DNA from: Psychroflexus salis
GTDB taxonomy: Bacteria > Bacteroidota > Bacteroidia > Flavobacteriales > Flavobacteriaceae
Direction of reading: 5' to 3'
Length of the DNA: 64,000 bases
NCBI RefSeq assembly: GCF_014640175.1
Contig: NZ_BMGL01000001.1
Span: 1-64,000, forward strand
Position numbers and translations under genes: made by a program. Shown one piece after another: positions 1 through 7,922 of the stretch. The notes under the pieces were generated by a model that saw nothing but the letters and a program-made list of their open reading frames with translations, searched no databases and had not been told where the DNA came from. Within the stretch, counting starts at the first letter, position 1. Each line of letters opens with the position of its first letter.

Positions 1-2666
1 AAGTAACTAATGCTGTAATCTGAAGCTTCTTGGTTGGCACCCAATACCAAGCCGTTTTGCTGGGTTAAGTTAAATACGCCTTCGCCAGTGTCACCGATTT
101 CACATTCTTCGATTAGGGGGAGTGGGTTGGCAACAATAACGTTATACTGAAATATATTAAAACTAGCGATATCAAAACAATCTTCACTTCCTGTATTCTC
201 AGCACGTAAATATATAGTCTGCTCATCAACTCCATTAGGCAAGGTGTAGTTGTTTGGAATTAAAATTGGGTTTTCTCCTGCTTCGGCATCTACTTCGGTT
301 GAGTGGTAAGAAACATTAACAATATTGGGATCCTGAACTCCTATAGAAATTGCATCATTTTCAGTTAAATCGAAAATTTGAGTAGGTAGTGTAAAATCGC
401 CACAATTGGTAAGATTAGTTAATTGATTGTCTTGTATTTCAGGTTCTTCAAAGAAGATGATTTCAAAACTATCTATAGCCGGGCCTTGTCTTTCTCCAGA
501 AATGTTTTCATTTACTCTAACCCAAATTTCTTGCACAAAATTACCTGGTGGAATTGGAAATATTTCTGGGTTTTGAATTGGATCGACAAAATCGATAGCA
601 TCTTGTTCAGAATCAAAATAATGAGCTTCCATATTCAAATCAGCTAGCGATGAAGCATCATTTGGAATAGGTTGCCCTAAACCATTGTGGATTAAGTAAT
701 CAAAAGGGTCAATTTCTAATAAACCGTTTTCTAATTCTCCTCCTTCACCACAAAAAGTAATGTTTGGAAATGGAAATGGATCATCCGGATTAGCACTAGG
801 TTCACCATAATTAGCAGTAGGTAGGAACTCTACAACAATTGAATCTTCATCATCACAACCGCCATCTCCACCAACAAAAACAGTATATGTTCCTGTTTCA
901 GTAGCGTTATAAGAAGCATCATTAGCACCATCAATAAGGTTACCGTCTAAAAACCAATCGATTTCAATATCACAATTGGTGTCTAAAACTCCTCCAAAAA
1001 CAGTTAACTCTTGTTCTTCACCATATGGCAATACAAAATCTGTTTCTACAGTAATATCATCACCTAAATCAGCACCAATATTAAACGAACCACCTTCAAT
1101 AAACACAAAAGAATTCAATATTGAATCATTCCAATCGGCTATCATTAGTTTCATGGTGTAGGTTTGACAAGGAACTACATTAAAAGAAGCAGTTAATAAA
1201 TTAGTTTCTCCATTTAAACTATGATATGGTGGATCTAATTGGTTGAAAAATTGTGAGTAAAAGGAACCTCCTAAAGAATTAGCACCACAATTAAAACTAG
1301 GTGGACCAGGATGAATATTAGTAGCTGTTGTAGGAACCAAAAAACCATCTGGCGAAAAAGTTGCCACATTTAAACCACCTAAGTCTTGACTTTGTATAGC
1401 CGTATTAGGATTAGCATCATGGTCATAATCATTTATATTGTTAATACCAGGACCTGAGACAATAAAAGCGAAGGGGTCAGCATACGTACAGGGATAGTTT
1501 GAAGTATATTCTTGCGAAGCATAAATATAGTTAAAACTTACTTCACTTTCAAAAGAACTAAATTCAAACTCTATAACTGTTGGATCATTTACGTTATTTG
1601 TAGGGTTACCTCCAACGGTAGCTAGAAGCTGTTCATTGGGTGCTCCACCAGGCTCACCCCATCCATTTTCAAATCCAAAGTCTCCAACTATTTCACCAAT
1701 ACCAGCGCTACCAATTACTAAACCTTCTTCAAAAGGAAAATTACTACAACCTCTTGTAAAATAGCCAATACTACTTCCATTAGGAGAGCTAACGGGTGAT
1801 GTTATATTATTTACATTAGCACAGTCGCCACCGCCAACCATTACATCTTCAATTAATTCTTGAAGTGTAAACTGATCGTCCTGAACACTGACTGACAATT
1901 CATTGGTACCGATTATAAAGCTAAAACCAACGGGATCTGATTCACAGAAGAATTCATCTGTTACGATTAATGTACCTTGGTAAAGACCTGGCGTGTTAAA
2001 TGCTTGAGATGGATCAATACCAGTTAGTGTAGTCGAACCATTATTAGGTTCTTCTATTTCCCAAGTAAATGTAAGCTCATCATTTGGAGTACCATTAGAA
2101 GCATTTGCATCTGCATTAAACGTAATGCCTTCGTTTTGTGGGAAAGTTAGAGCATCTGAACCTGGTTCTGAACAAATATTATCAGCTTCGATACTAACTA
2201 CAATGGCTTCTATATCTTGGCATGGTTCACGACAATCTATTGTTGCTGTAAAATTCACATCAAAAGATGGTGGTACAAATCCAGCCTGATAAACAATGGT
2301 TATACAACCTGAAGTGTTGCTTTCGGTTGCAGAAACAAAGCCTCCGTTGGGTAAATTTCCTGGTAATGAATACAAAACTGGTGAACTAATATTATCTCCA
2401 TCATAAATAGTGAATTCTTGGGTTAAGTTGCCCCCTGGGATATTAAATTCTGTAAAATCAATTGTACTCAATAATCCGTCTTCATCAGGACAAATAACCA
2501 ATGTATGATTCATGTTTCCAATTTGGCCATCATCATTATTTACGGTGAGTGAACCCTCACAAGTAGTAATTGCATCTACTTGTTCTAATTCTAACCAATT
2601 GTAATCCTGACTGTAAACAGTTAGTGTAAAAAACACTATAAATAAAAGTGAAAATTTCTTTAACAT
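1..2666 (-). CDS. Large secreted multidomain adhesin-like protein, 3' end beyond window
   Basis: The frame is open from an ATG at 2664-2666 down to the left edge, so about 888 residues are visible and the C-terminus is missing. Residues 1-19 (MLKKFSLLFIVFFTLTVYS) form a signal peptide. A CUB-like region (about 25-115) and a PKD/Ig-like region (about 150-245) follow. Residues ~260-525 resemble the choice-of-anchor L domain (DDQFTLQELIEDVMVGGG start, then GYFTRG, GLVIGSAG and FNYIYASQEY-like segments). After that come repeated Ig-like units with the flavobacterial FDLTEND/FNLTQQNG pattern. Such proteins are usually exported by T9SS and carry a C-terminal sorting signal; here that part is outside the window, so T9SS export is inferred. 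A role in adhesion or gliding is possible but not shown. Confidence 0.85.
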   Translation of the reverse strand, partial: MLKKFSLLFIVFFTLTVYSQDYNWLELEQVDAITTCEGSLTVNNDDGQIGNMNHTLVICPDEDGLLSTIDFTEFNIPGGNLTQEFTIYDGDNISSPVLYSLPGNLPNGGFVSATESNTSGCITIVYQAGFVPPSFDVNFTATIDCREPCQDIEAIVVSIEADNICSEPGSDALTFPQNEGITFNADANASNGTPNDELTFTWEIEEPNNGSTTLTGIDPSQAFNTPGLYQGTLIVTDEFFCESDPVGFSFIIGTNELSVSVQDDQFTLQELIEDVMVGGGDCANVNNITSPVSSPNGSSIGYFTRGCSNFPFEEGLVIGSAGIGEIVGDFGFENGWGEPGGAPNEQLLATVGGNPTNNVNDPTVIEFEFSSFESEVSFNYIYASQEYTSNYPCTYADPFAFIVSGPGINNINDYDHDANPNTAIQSQDLGGLNVATFSPDGFLVPTTATNIHPGPPSFNCGANSLGGSFYSQFFNQLDPPYHSLNGETNLLTASFNVVPCQTYTMKLMIADWNDSILNSFVFIEGGSFNIGADLGDDITVETDFVLPYGEEQELTVFGGVLDTNCDIEIDWFLDGNLIDGANDASYNATETGTYTVFVGGDGGCDDEDSIVVEFLPTANYGEPSANPDDPFPFPNITFCGEGGELENGLLEIDPFDYLIHNGLGQPIPNDASSLADLNMEAHYFDSEQDAIDFVDPIQNPEIFPIPPGNFVQEIWVRVNENISGERQGPAIDSFEIIFFEEPEIQDNQLTNLTNCGDFTLPTQIFDLTENDAISIGVQDPNIVNVSYHSTEVDAEAGENPILIPNNYTLPNGVDEQTIYLRAENTGSEDCFDIASFNIFQYNVIVANPLPLIEECEIGDTGEGVFNLTQQNGLVLGANQEASDYSISY

Positions 2667-2717
2667 AGACTTATTATTTCGTGCGTAAATATATTCAAAG
2701 TATTGAGTTTCTTTTCC

Positions 2718-2725
2718 TATTTTTG
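2718..2725 (+). promoter_or_regulatory. Possible -7 promoter element of the NifU-like gene
   Basis: TATTTTTG matches the Bacteroidota -7 consensus TAnnTTTG and lies 15 nt before the ATG at 2741. No good -33 TTTG is visible at the usual spacing. The assignment rests on motif and position only. Confidence 0.4.
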
Positions 2726-2740
2726 AAAAAAATTACTTGA

Positions 2741-3652
2741 ATGAAGACCTATACATTTGAAATACAAACTACAAATAATCCATCCATTATAAAATTTGTA
2801 GCCAACGACTTCCTAGTGAACCACCAAAGTTTCGAATTCAATAATATTGAAGATGCAAAGCCTTCGCCTTTAGGACAAAAATTATTTCATTTACCATTTG
2901 TAAAAAGGGTTTATATTTCTCAAAATTTTATTGCTATAGATAAATACAATATTGTAGAATGGAGCGATGTACAAAAAGAAGTTTTAAAAACCATCCAAAC
3001 TTTTATAAACAATGGTGGTCAAATTATTGAAGAAACTGAAGCGCCCAATAAAGTACCGGTTACTGTTTATGCAGAAAGTACGCCCAATCCTTCGGTTTTA
3101 AAATTTGTAGCTAATAAAAAGCTTGTTTTACAGTCTATTGAATTTAAAAGTATTGAAGAAGCTAAAATAGCTCCACTAGCAGAGCAATTATTTCATTTTC
3201 CATTTGTAAAAGAAGTATTTATGGACAGTAATTACGTTTCTGTACAGAAATATGATATTGTAGAGTGGGAAGATGTTACTACCGAAATTCGTGAATTTAT
3301 AAAGAAATTTATTGAGTCTGGTAAAGAAGCTGTTAACCAGCAAGCAGTTCAAAAACAAGCAGAAAAAGCCCAAAGTAATTCAACTAACAACTCATCTTTT
3401 GAAGATTTAGACGATATATCTCAGCAGATTGTTAGCATTTTAGATGAGTATGTTAAGCCCGCCGTTGCTAGTGATGGTGGAAATATTGTATTTGAATCGT
3501 ACAACGAAGAAGCTAAAGAAGTAAAAGTAATTTTACAAGGCGCTTGTAGCGGATGCCCATCATCGACAATGACTTTAAAAAACGGTATTGAAACCATGCT
3601 AAAAGATATGCTACATGGAAAAGTAAACCATGTGGTTGCAATTAATGGGTAA
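2741..3652 (+). CDS. NifU-like Fe-S cluster scaffold/carrier with two Nfu N-domains
   Basis: A 303-residue cytoplasmic protein. Residues 1-90 and about 105-190 are two related Nfu N-terminal domains, recognised by the parallel starts NNPSIIKFVAN and TPNPSVLKFVAN and the shared LFHxPFVKxV segments. A polar Q/N/S-rich linker (about 195-225) leads to a C-terminal NifU domain (about 228-303) with GACSGCPSS. The CxxC at C269/C272 is the pair that bridges a [4Fe-4S] cluster between two subunits in the Nfu family. The expected role is Fe-S cluster assembly or delivery to apoproteins. The duplicated N-domain is seen directly; its effect is unknown. The gene stands alone, divergent from the adhesin gene and facing a decayed gene. 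Confidence 0.9.
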   Translation: MKTYTFEIQTTNNPSIIKFVANDFLVNHQSFEFNNIEDAKPSPLGQKLFHLPFVKRVYISQNFIAIDKYNIVEWSDVQKEVLKTIQTFINNGGQIIEETEAPNKVPVTVYAESTPNPSVLKFVANKKLVLQSIEFKSIEEAKIAPLAEQLFHFPFVKEVFMDSNYVSVQKYDIVEWEDVTTEIREFIKKFIESGKEAVNQQAVQKQAEKAQSNSTNNSSFEDLDDISQQIVSILDEYVKPAVASDGGNIVFESYNEEAKEVKVILQGACSGCPSSTMTLKNGIETMLKDMLHGKVNHVVAING

Positions 3653-3662
3653 GTAACTTCCC

Positions 3663-3960
3663 TTAGTAAGTGTTTTTATCTACTCCACACTGTTCCAAGT
3701 ATATATAAATTTCTGAGTTGAGCGTTTCGCTTGATCCTTCAGGTTCTAAAGTAATTTCAAATGCTTCTGAAGTTGGAATATTTTTAATTTCAAAAAGTTT
3801 AGTTTCAGACAAAGCAAAACCATCAATCACGCCAATACTTGAAAGAGTGGGCGGCTTTATTAACTAAGACCTAGTACTCCATCATGCGGTTCGGGCAAAG
3901 CTTGCAATTCTAAATAAGCAGTTTGCGATTTTTCACTTAAAAAACTTTCGCAAATGCATC
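3663..3960 (-). pseudogene. Remnant of an RskA-like anti-sigma factor (C-terminal part)
   Basis: Two minus-strand reading frames together resemble the C-terminal half of flavobacterial anti-sigma-K (RskA-like) proteins. Frame A (3860-3958) reads SEKSQTAYLELQALPEPHDG and then stops after VLGLS. Frame B (3663-3863) continues with PPTLSSIGVIDGF, then EAFEITLEPEGSSE and a stop. The frames differ and meet at 3860-3863, so a frameshift plus stop breaks the gene. The N-terminal cytoplasmic domain and membrane span are absent, and no sigma-factor gene is next to it. Family assignment is from remembered patterns (QTAYLEV.LP, SIGVLD.F, ITLEPEGGS). This fills most of the 468-bp gap between the neighbouring genes. 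Confidence 0.65.
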
Positions 3961-4087
3961 ATAAAACCAAAAAAACATTGTTTAGAATGACCTAGTTGTG
4001 TTTCTAATAGTTATGTAAAAAGAGTGAGATGGTTCATTTTGAAATGTAAATTTTATACAAATCATTCGACTGTACTGTTTAGTAAAC

Positions 4088-4096
4088 TACTTTTGC
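4088..4096 (+). promoter_or_regulatory. -7 promoter element of the 4121-7719 glycosyltransferase genes
   Basis: TACTTTTGC is an exact match to TAnnTTTGC, 25 nt before the proposed TTG start at 4121. No clear -33 TTTG is seen at 17-19 nt spacing. It would drive the three collinear glycosyltransferase genes. Confidence 0.55.
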
Positions 4097-4120
4097 AACA
4101 CAAAGAACAATAGATTCATA

Positions 4121-4837
4121 TTGAAAAAAGACTCCCAAAAAATCACTTCAGAAATAATAAATGTAATTATTCCTGCTTTTAACGAGGCAGGTTCAATAGC
4201 AAAAGTAATACATGCTATTCCTAATTTTGTTGAAGAAATTATTGTAGTAAATAATGGCTCCACTGATGCCACAGCCACTGTTGCTAAGCAAGCTGGAGCT
4301 AGCGTTCTTACTGAAAAACAAAAAGGCTATGGCTATGCTTGTTTAAAAGGAATGGAATATATAGCAAGTAAAACTAAACTTCCTGATATTATTGTTTTTT
4401 TAGATGGAGATTTTAGCGATTATCCAGAACAAATGCCTGAATTATTAGTACCTATTCTGAATAAAAACTACGATTTTGTGATTGGTGCAAGAAAAAAACA
4501 ATTGCGTGAAAAAGGAAGCATGACTTTTCCTCAAATTTTTGGAAATTGGTTGGCTACTTTTTTAATGAAGCTATTGTATAAAGCAAAATTTACCGATTTG
4601 GGTCCATTTCGAGCAATTAAGTATGAAAAATTACTTTTGCTAAATATGCAAGACAAGACCTATGGATGGACTATTGAAATGCAACTAAAAGCTTTAAAAC
4701 ATCAATTAAAACACAGAGAAGTTCCTGTAAAATATCGGAACCGAATCGGTGTTTCTAAAGTTTCAGGAACGCTTAAAGGTGCTGTAATGGCCGGTGTAAA
4801 AATTTTAGGTTGGATTTTTAAATACCGTTTAAAATAA
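4121..4837 (+). CDS. Family 2 glycosyltransferase, polyprenyl-phosphate hexosyltransferase (DPM1-like)
   Basis: 238 residues with a GT-A fold: IIPAFNEAGSIAKVI near residue 17, VVNNGSTDAT near 43, and the acidic LDGDFSDYP near 95 that would bind metal and nucleotide sugar. The GSMTFPQIFGNWLA segment and the basic C-terminal part resemble dolichol/polyprenyl-phosphate sugar transferases, but no transmembrane anchor follows. The start is TTG at 4121; no in-frame ATG precedes it and the promoter element sits just upstream. Its stop overlaps the next start by one base (TAATG), so the two genes are probably translationally coupled. Inferred role: making a lipid-linked sugar, perhaps the donor for the GT-C enzyme encoded at 6349. 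The sugar cannot be told from sequence. Confidence 0.82.
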   Translation: MKKDSQKITSEIINVIIPAFNEAGSIAKVIHAIPNFVEEIIVVNNGSTDATATVAKQAGASVLTEKQKGYGYACLKGMEYIASKTKLPDIIVFLDGDFSDYPEQMPELLVPILNKNYDFVIGARKKQLREKGSMTFPQIFGNWLATFLMKLLYKAKFTDLGPFRAIKYEKLLLLNMQDKTYGWTIEMQLKALKHQLKHREVPVKYRNRIGVSKVSGTLKGAVMAGVKILGWIFKYRLK

Positions 4838-6300
4838 TGGAGTTAATAATCATCATTCTTTACAGCTTTTTGTTGTTTATTATCTTTGCATATAGTTTGA
4901 TACAATTAAATTTGCTTTTTAATTTTCTAAAATGGAAGAAAAGTAAAAAAGTAAAATCACCCAAGTTTGATTTTACAAAACCTGATGAAATTCCCGTTGT
5001 AAGCATTCAATTGCCTATCTACAACGAAAAACAAGTGGCAAGACGATTAATCACTCAAATTTGCCAATTAAACTATCCAAAAGACAAATTAGAAATTCAG
5101 GTTTTAGATGATTCTACCGATGCTTCTGCTCAAAAAAATAAAGCATTGGTTGAAGCTTTTCAGCAAAAAGGTATCGATATAATTTACCTTCATCGAAAAA
5201 ACCGAGTTGGTTTTAAAGCTGGTGCACTAAAGGAAGGTCTCGCTGTAGCCAAAGGAGAATTCATCGCTATTTTTGATGCAGACTTTCTTCCTAAACAAGA
5301 TTGGTTGTACAAGACTGTTCCTTATTTTAAGGATGAAAAAATTGGCGTTGTTCAAACCCGCTGGGGACACTTAAATAAAGATTATTCGTTACTAACAAAA
5401 ATTCAAGCTTTTGCTTTAGATTTTCATTTTGTGTTAGAACAAGTGGGAAGAAATTTTAGAAATCACTTTATTAACTTCAATGGAACAGCAGGAATTTGGC
5501 GAAAAAAATGCATTTTGGATGCTGGAAATTGGCAAGGTGATACGTTAACCGAAGATTTAGACCTTAGTTACCGAGCCCAATTAAAAAATTGGAAGTTTAA
5601 ATATTTGTTAGATGTGATAACTCCTGCTGAGTTGCCTGTTGTAATCCATGCCGCTCGTTCGCAACAATTTAGATGGAACAAAGGTGCAGCAGAAAATTTT
5701 CAGAAAAATTACAGCTATGTATTGAAACAAAAAGATGTAAAATGGGTAACCAAAATCCATGCTTTTTTTCATTTACTCAATAGTAGCTTATTTGCCGTGG
5801 TTTTGGCTTTAGCTTTATTAAGTGTTCCTATTTTGCTCATTAAAGCAAATTCAGCTGCATATCATGTTTTGTTTTATATCATTGCATTTTTCGGTTTAAG
5901 CACGCTAGTTTTTATTTTAGTCTATGCGTTCACATATCGAAAAATCGAAGGTAAAAAAGCTTCCGTTTGGAAATTTGCAGGCTTGTTTTTTAGTTTTTTT
6001 TCCATTGCTATGGGCATGTCGGTAAATAACACCAAAGCGGTTATAGAAGGTCATTTTGGAAAAAAATCTGGTTTTGTGCGTACCCCAAAATTCAACAGCG
6101 TTGAAAACAAAAAAATTCATATTAAAACAAAAAGAAATTTATCTTGGGAGAACGGAATTGAATTTATCTTGATGGTATATTTTGCTTTTGGAATTTATAG
6201 CGCATTTCAACTAAATGAATTTGGTTTACTGCCTTTTCATTTAATGTTGTTTTTTGGCTTTAGCTTTGTTTGGTACAAAAGTGTTTTTAAGATGAGTTAA
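4837..6300 (+). CDS. Processive-type membrane glycosyltransferase, cellulose synthase/glucomannan synthase-like (GT2)
   Basis: 487 residues. One N-terminal transmembrane segment (1-25) precedes a GT-A catalytic domain with the D,D,D,QxxRW signature of the cellulose-synthase superfamily: DDSTD near 91, DADF near 147, TEDLD near 239 and QQFRW near 278. Several transmembrane helices follow (about 310-400 and 440-485). Such enzymes polymerise or transfer hexose across the inner membrane. Bacteroidota members of this length, next to a DPM-like GT and a GT-C protein, are common but poorly characterised. No PilZ domain is visible. Substrate is unknown. Confidence 0.85.
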   Translation: MELIIIILYSFLLFIIFAYSLIQLNLLFNFLKWKKSKKVKSPKFDFTKPDEIPVVSIQLPIYNEKQVARRLITQICQLNYPKDKLEIQVLDDSTDASAQKNKALVEAFQQKGIDIIYLHRKNRVGFKAGALKEGLAVAKGEFIAIFDADFLPKQDWLYKTVPYFKDEKIGVVQTRWGHLNKDYSLLTKIQAFALDFHFVLEQVGRNFRNHFINFNGTAGIWRKKCILDAGNWQGDTLTEDLDLSYRAQLKNWKFKYLLDVITPAELPVVIHAARSQQFRWNKGAAENFQKNYSYVLKQKDVKWVTKIHAFFHLLNSSLFAVVLALALLSVPILLIKANSAAYHVLFYIIAFFGLSTLVFILVYAFTYRKIEGKKASVWKFAGLFFSFFSIAMGMSVNNTKAVIEGHFGKKSGFVRTPKFNSVENKKIHIKTKRNLSWENGIEFILMVYFAFGIYSAFQLNEFGLLPFHLMLFFGFSFVWYKSVFKMS

Positions 6301-6348
6301 TTCGATTTCAAATAAGCGAAAAATTATTTTACACTGAGAATATATAAG

Positions 6349-7719
6349 ATGCTAGCTAACAAAACTTTTAATTACCTGCTTGTTTTTATTTCCGCTTTGC
6401 TGTATTTGTATTTTGCTTATTTCTTAAATAGAAGCGATTTTTACCTGCTTCTAGGTTTGTACAGTGTTTTATTTCTAATTTTAACTAATTTATTAAAAAA
6501 TGCGGATTTAAATTTTAAGCAGCTTACTTACATTTCAATTGTATTTTATGCTTTGTTTTTGTTTAGCACTCCTAATCTTTCTCAGGATTTTTATCGCTTT
6601 ATTTGGGATGGTAGAATGCTCGCCAATGGAATAAGTCCTTATCTATTTACACCCAACGAAATTTTAAAGCAAAATCCAGAAATAATTCCACAAGCTCAAG
6701 ATTTAGTAAATGGAATGCAGAATTTAAATGCAAGTCATTATTCTAATTATCCACCTGTTAGCCAGTGGATTTATGTGTTGGCTGCTGCAATCGCACCAAA
6801 ATCTATTCTTGGAGCAACAATCGTAATGCGAATTATACTCATTTTGGCAAATGTTGGTATACTGTATTTTGGCAAAAAAATATTAGGCCATCTAAACTTA
6901 CCACTTAACAACATTTTTTGGTTCAGCTTAAATCCCTTAATTATTTTAGAGCTTGTTGGAAATCTTCATTACGAAGGTTTAATGTTGCTTTTCTTATTGG
7001 CTGCTATCTACTTTATTCTAAAACAAAAAACAAGAATTGCAGCTTTATTTTTTGGACTTTCGGTCGCAACTAAATTGCTTCCGCTGGTATTACTTCCTAT
7101 TTTTTATCGATTTTTTTCGCAGAACCATAAACCAACTTCTATTTTTAGAAATAAAAATTTGCTTCAATTTATCCAATTTACAGCGCTAAGTATATTTGTT
7201 TTTATACTTAGTTTTTGGGGTCTAATTGAAGAGCATTTTTTTAAAAATTTTTCAAGCAGCATCGCTTTATGGTTTGGTACATTTGAGTTTAATGCTAGTT
7301 TTTACTACCTGTTTAGATGGATTGGCTTCCAATTAGTAGGCTGGAATACCATTGCAACACTTTCAAAAATAGGTTCTGTTTCCATTTTTATTTACATTTT
7401 ATATTTGGCTTTTTTAAAGAAAACTTCATCTCAAAAAGCAATTTTTCAGCTTTTATTATTTGGGGTAAGTTTTTATTTTTTGTTTTCAACTACTGTTCAT
7501 CCTTGGTATATAGCCACACCTTTATTGTTGAGTGTTTTTACGCGTTTTAAATTTTTAATTGTTTGGTCCTTTACGGTAATATTGAGTTATGCAGCCTATC
7601 AAAATGAGATTTATACCGAAAAAATAGGTTTAATTGCTTTGGAATATACCTTAGTACTAGGGTATTTAATTTATGATTTGTTGTGCTTGAAAAAGAAAAA
7701 ATCTGTTTTTTTAAAATAA
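6349..7719 (+). CDS. GT-C polytopic glycosyltransferase (MptA/MptB/GT87-like)
   Basis: 456 residues with about ten hydrophobic segments. The first long loop contains DFYRFIWDGRMLANGISPY (D80, D87), the pattern found in polyprenol-phosphate-mannose-dependent mannosyltransferases and GT87 enzymes. SLNPLIILELVGNLHYEG near 190 and TVHPWYIATPLLL near 380 are further family-like loops. It follows the cellulose-synthase-like gene by 48 bp on the same strand. Inferred role: using a polyprenyl-phosphate sugar, perhaps made by the 4121 gene product, to glycosylate a lipid or glycan on the periplasmic side. Its last 49 bp overlap the end of the convergent small gene at 7671-7922. Confidence 0.8.
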   Translation: MLANKTFNYLLVFISALLYLYFAYFLNRSDFYLLLGLYSVLFLILTNLLKNADLNFKQLTYISIVFYALFLFSTPNLSQDFYRFIWDGRMLANGISPYLFTPNEILKQNPEIIPQAQDLVNGMQNLNASHYSNYPPVSQWIYVLAAAIAPKSILGATIVMRIILILANVGILYFGKKILGHLNLPLNNIFWFSLNPLIILELVGNLHYEGLMLLFLLAAIYFILKQKTRIAALFFGLSVATKLLPLVLLPIFYRFFSQNHKPTSIFRNKNLLQFIQFTALSIFVFILSFWGLIEEHFFKNFSSSIALWFGTFEFNASFYYLFRWIGFQLVGWNTIATLSKIGSVSIFIYILYLAFLKKTSSQKAIFQLLLFGVSFYFLFSTTVHPWYIATPLLLSVFTRFKFLIVWSFTVILSYAAYQNEIYTEKIGLIALEYTLVLGYLIYDLLCLKKKKSVFLK

Positions 7720-7922
7720 AAATAAGCTAAGCTAATGCCCAATAAAATAAATAATAAAGAGTAATCTAAAGCCATTTCTGGAACATCTTTAACCAAGGCA
7801 CCATCTCCTCCATCTCCAGGTGGTTCGGGTGGGTTAGCAGAACCCGGAGTCTGAAAAGAATAAGCAAAGCTACACAACAAAAAGCTTGCTAAAAACAAAA
7901 ATATAAATCTGTTGTTTTTCAC
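7671..7922 (-). CDS. Small exported protein with C-terminal membrane anchor, partner of the T9SS protein
   Basis: 83 residues: signal peptide (about 1-22, ending FAYSFQ), a short Pro/Gly/Asp-rich region (SANPPEPPGDGGDG), then DVPEMALDY, a hydrophobic helix (about 54-70) and a lysine-rich tail. The start is GTG, immediately after the TAA of the upstream T9SS gene (zero spacing), which indicates coupling. The layout resembles short PEP-CTERM-like or PID-CTERM-like sorting-tail proteins of Bacteroidota; that link is tentative. A second protein of the same plan lies at 60571-60786, also after a T9SS gene. Function unknown. Confidence 0.72.
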   Translation of the reverse strand: MKNNRFIFLFLASFLLCSFAYSFQTPGSANPPEPPGDGGDGALVKDVPEMALDYSLLFILLGISLAYFYFKKTDFFFFKHNKS

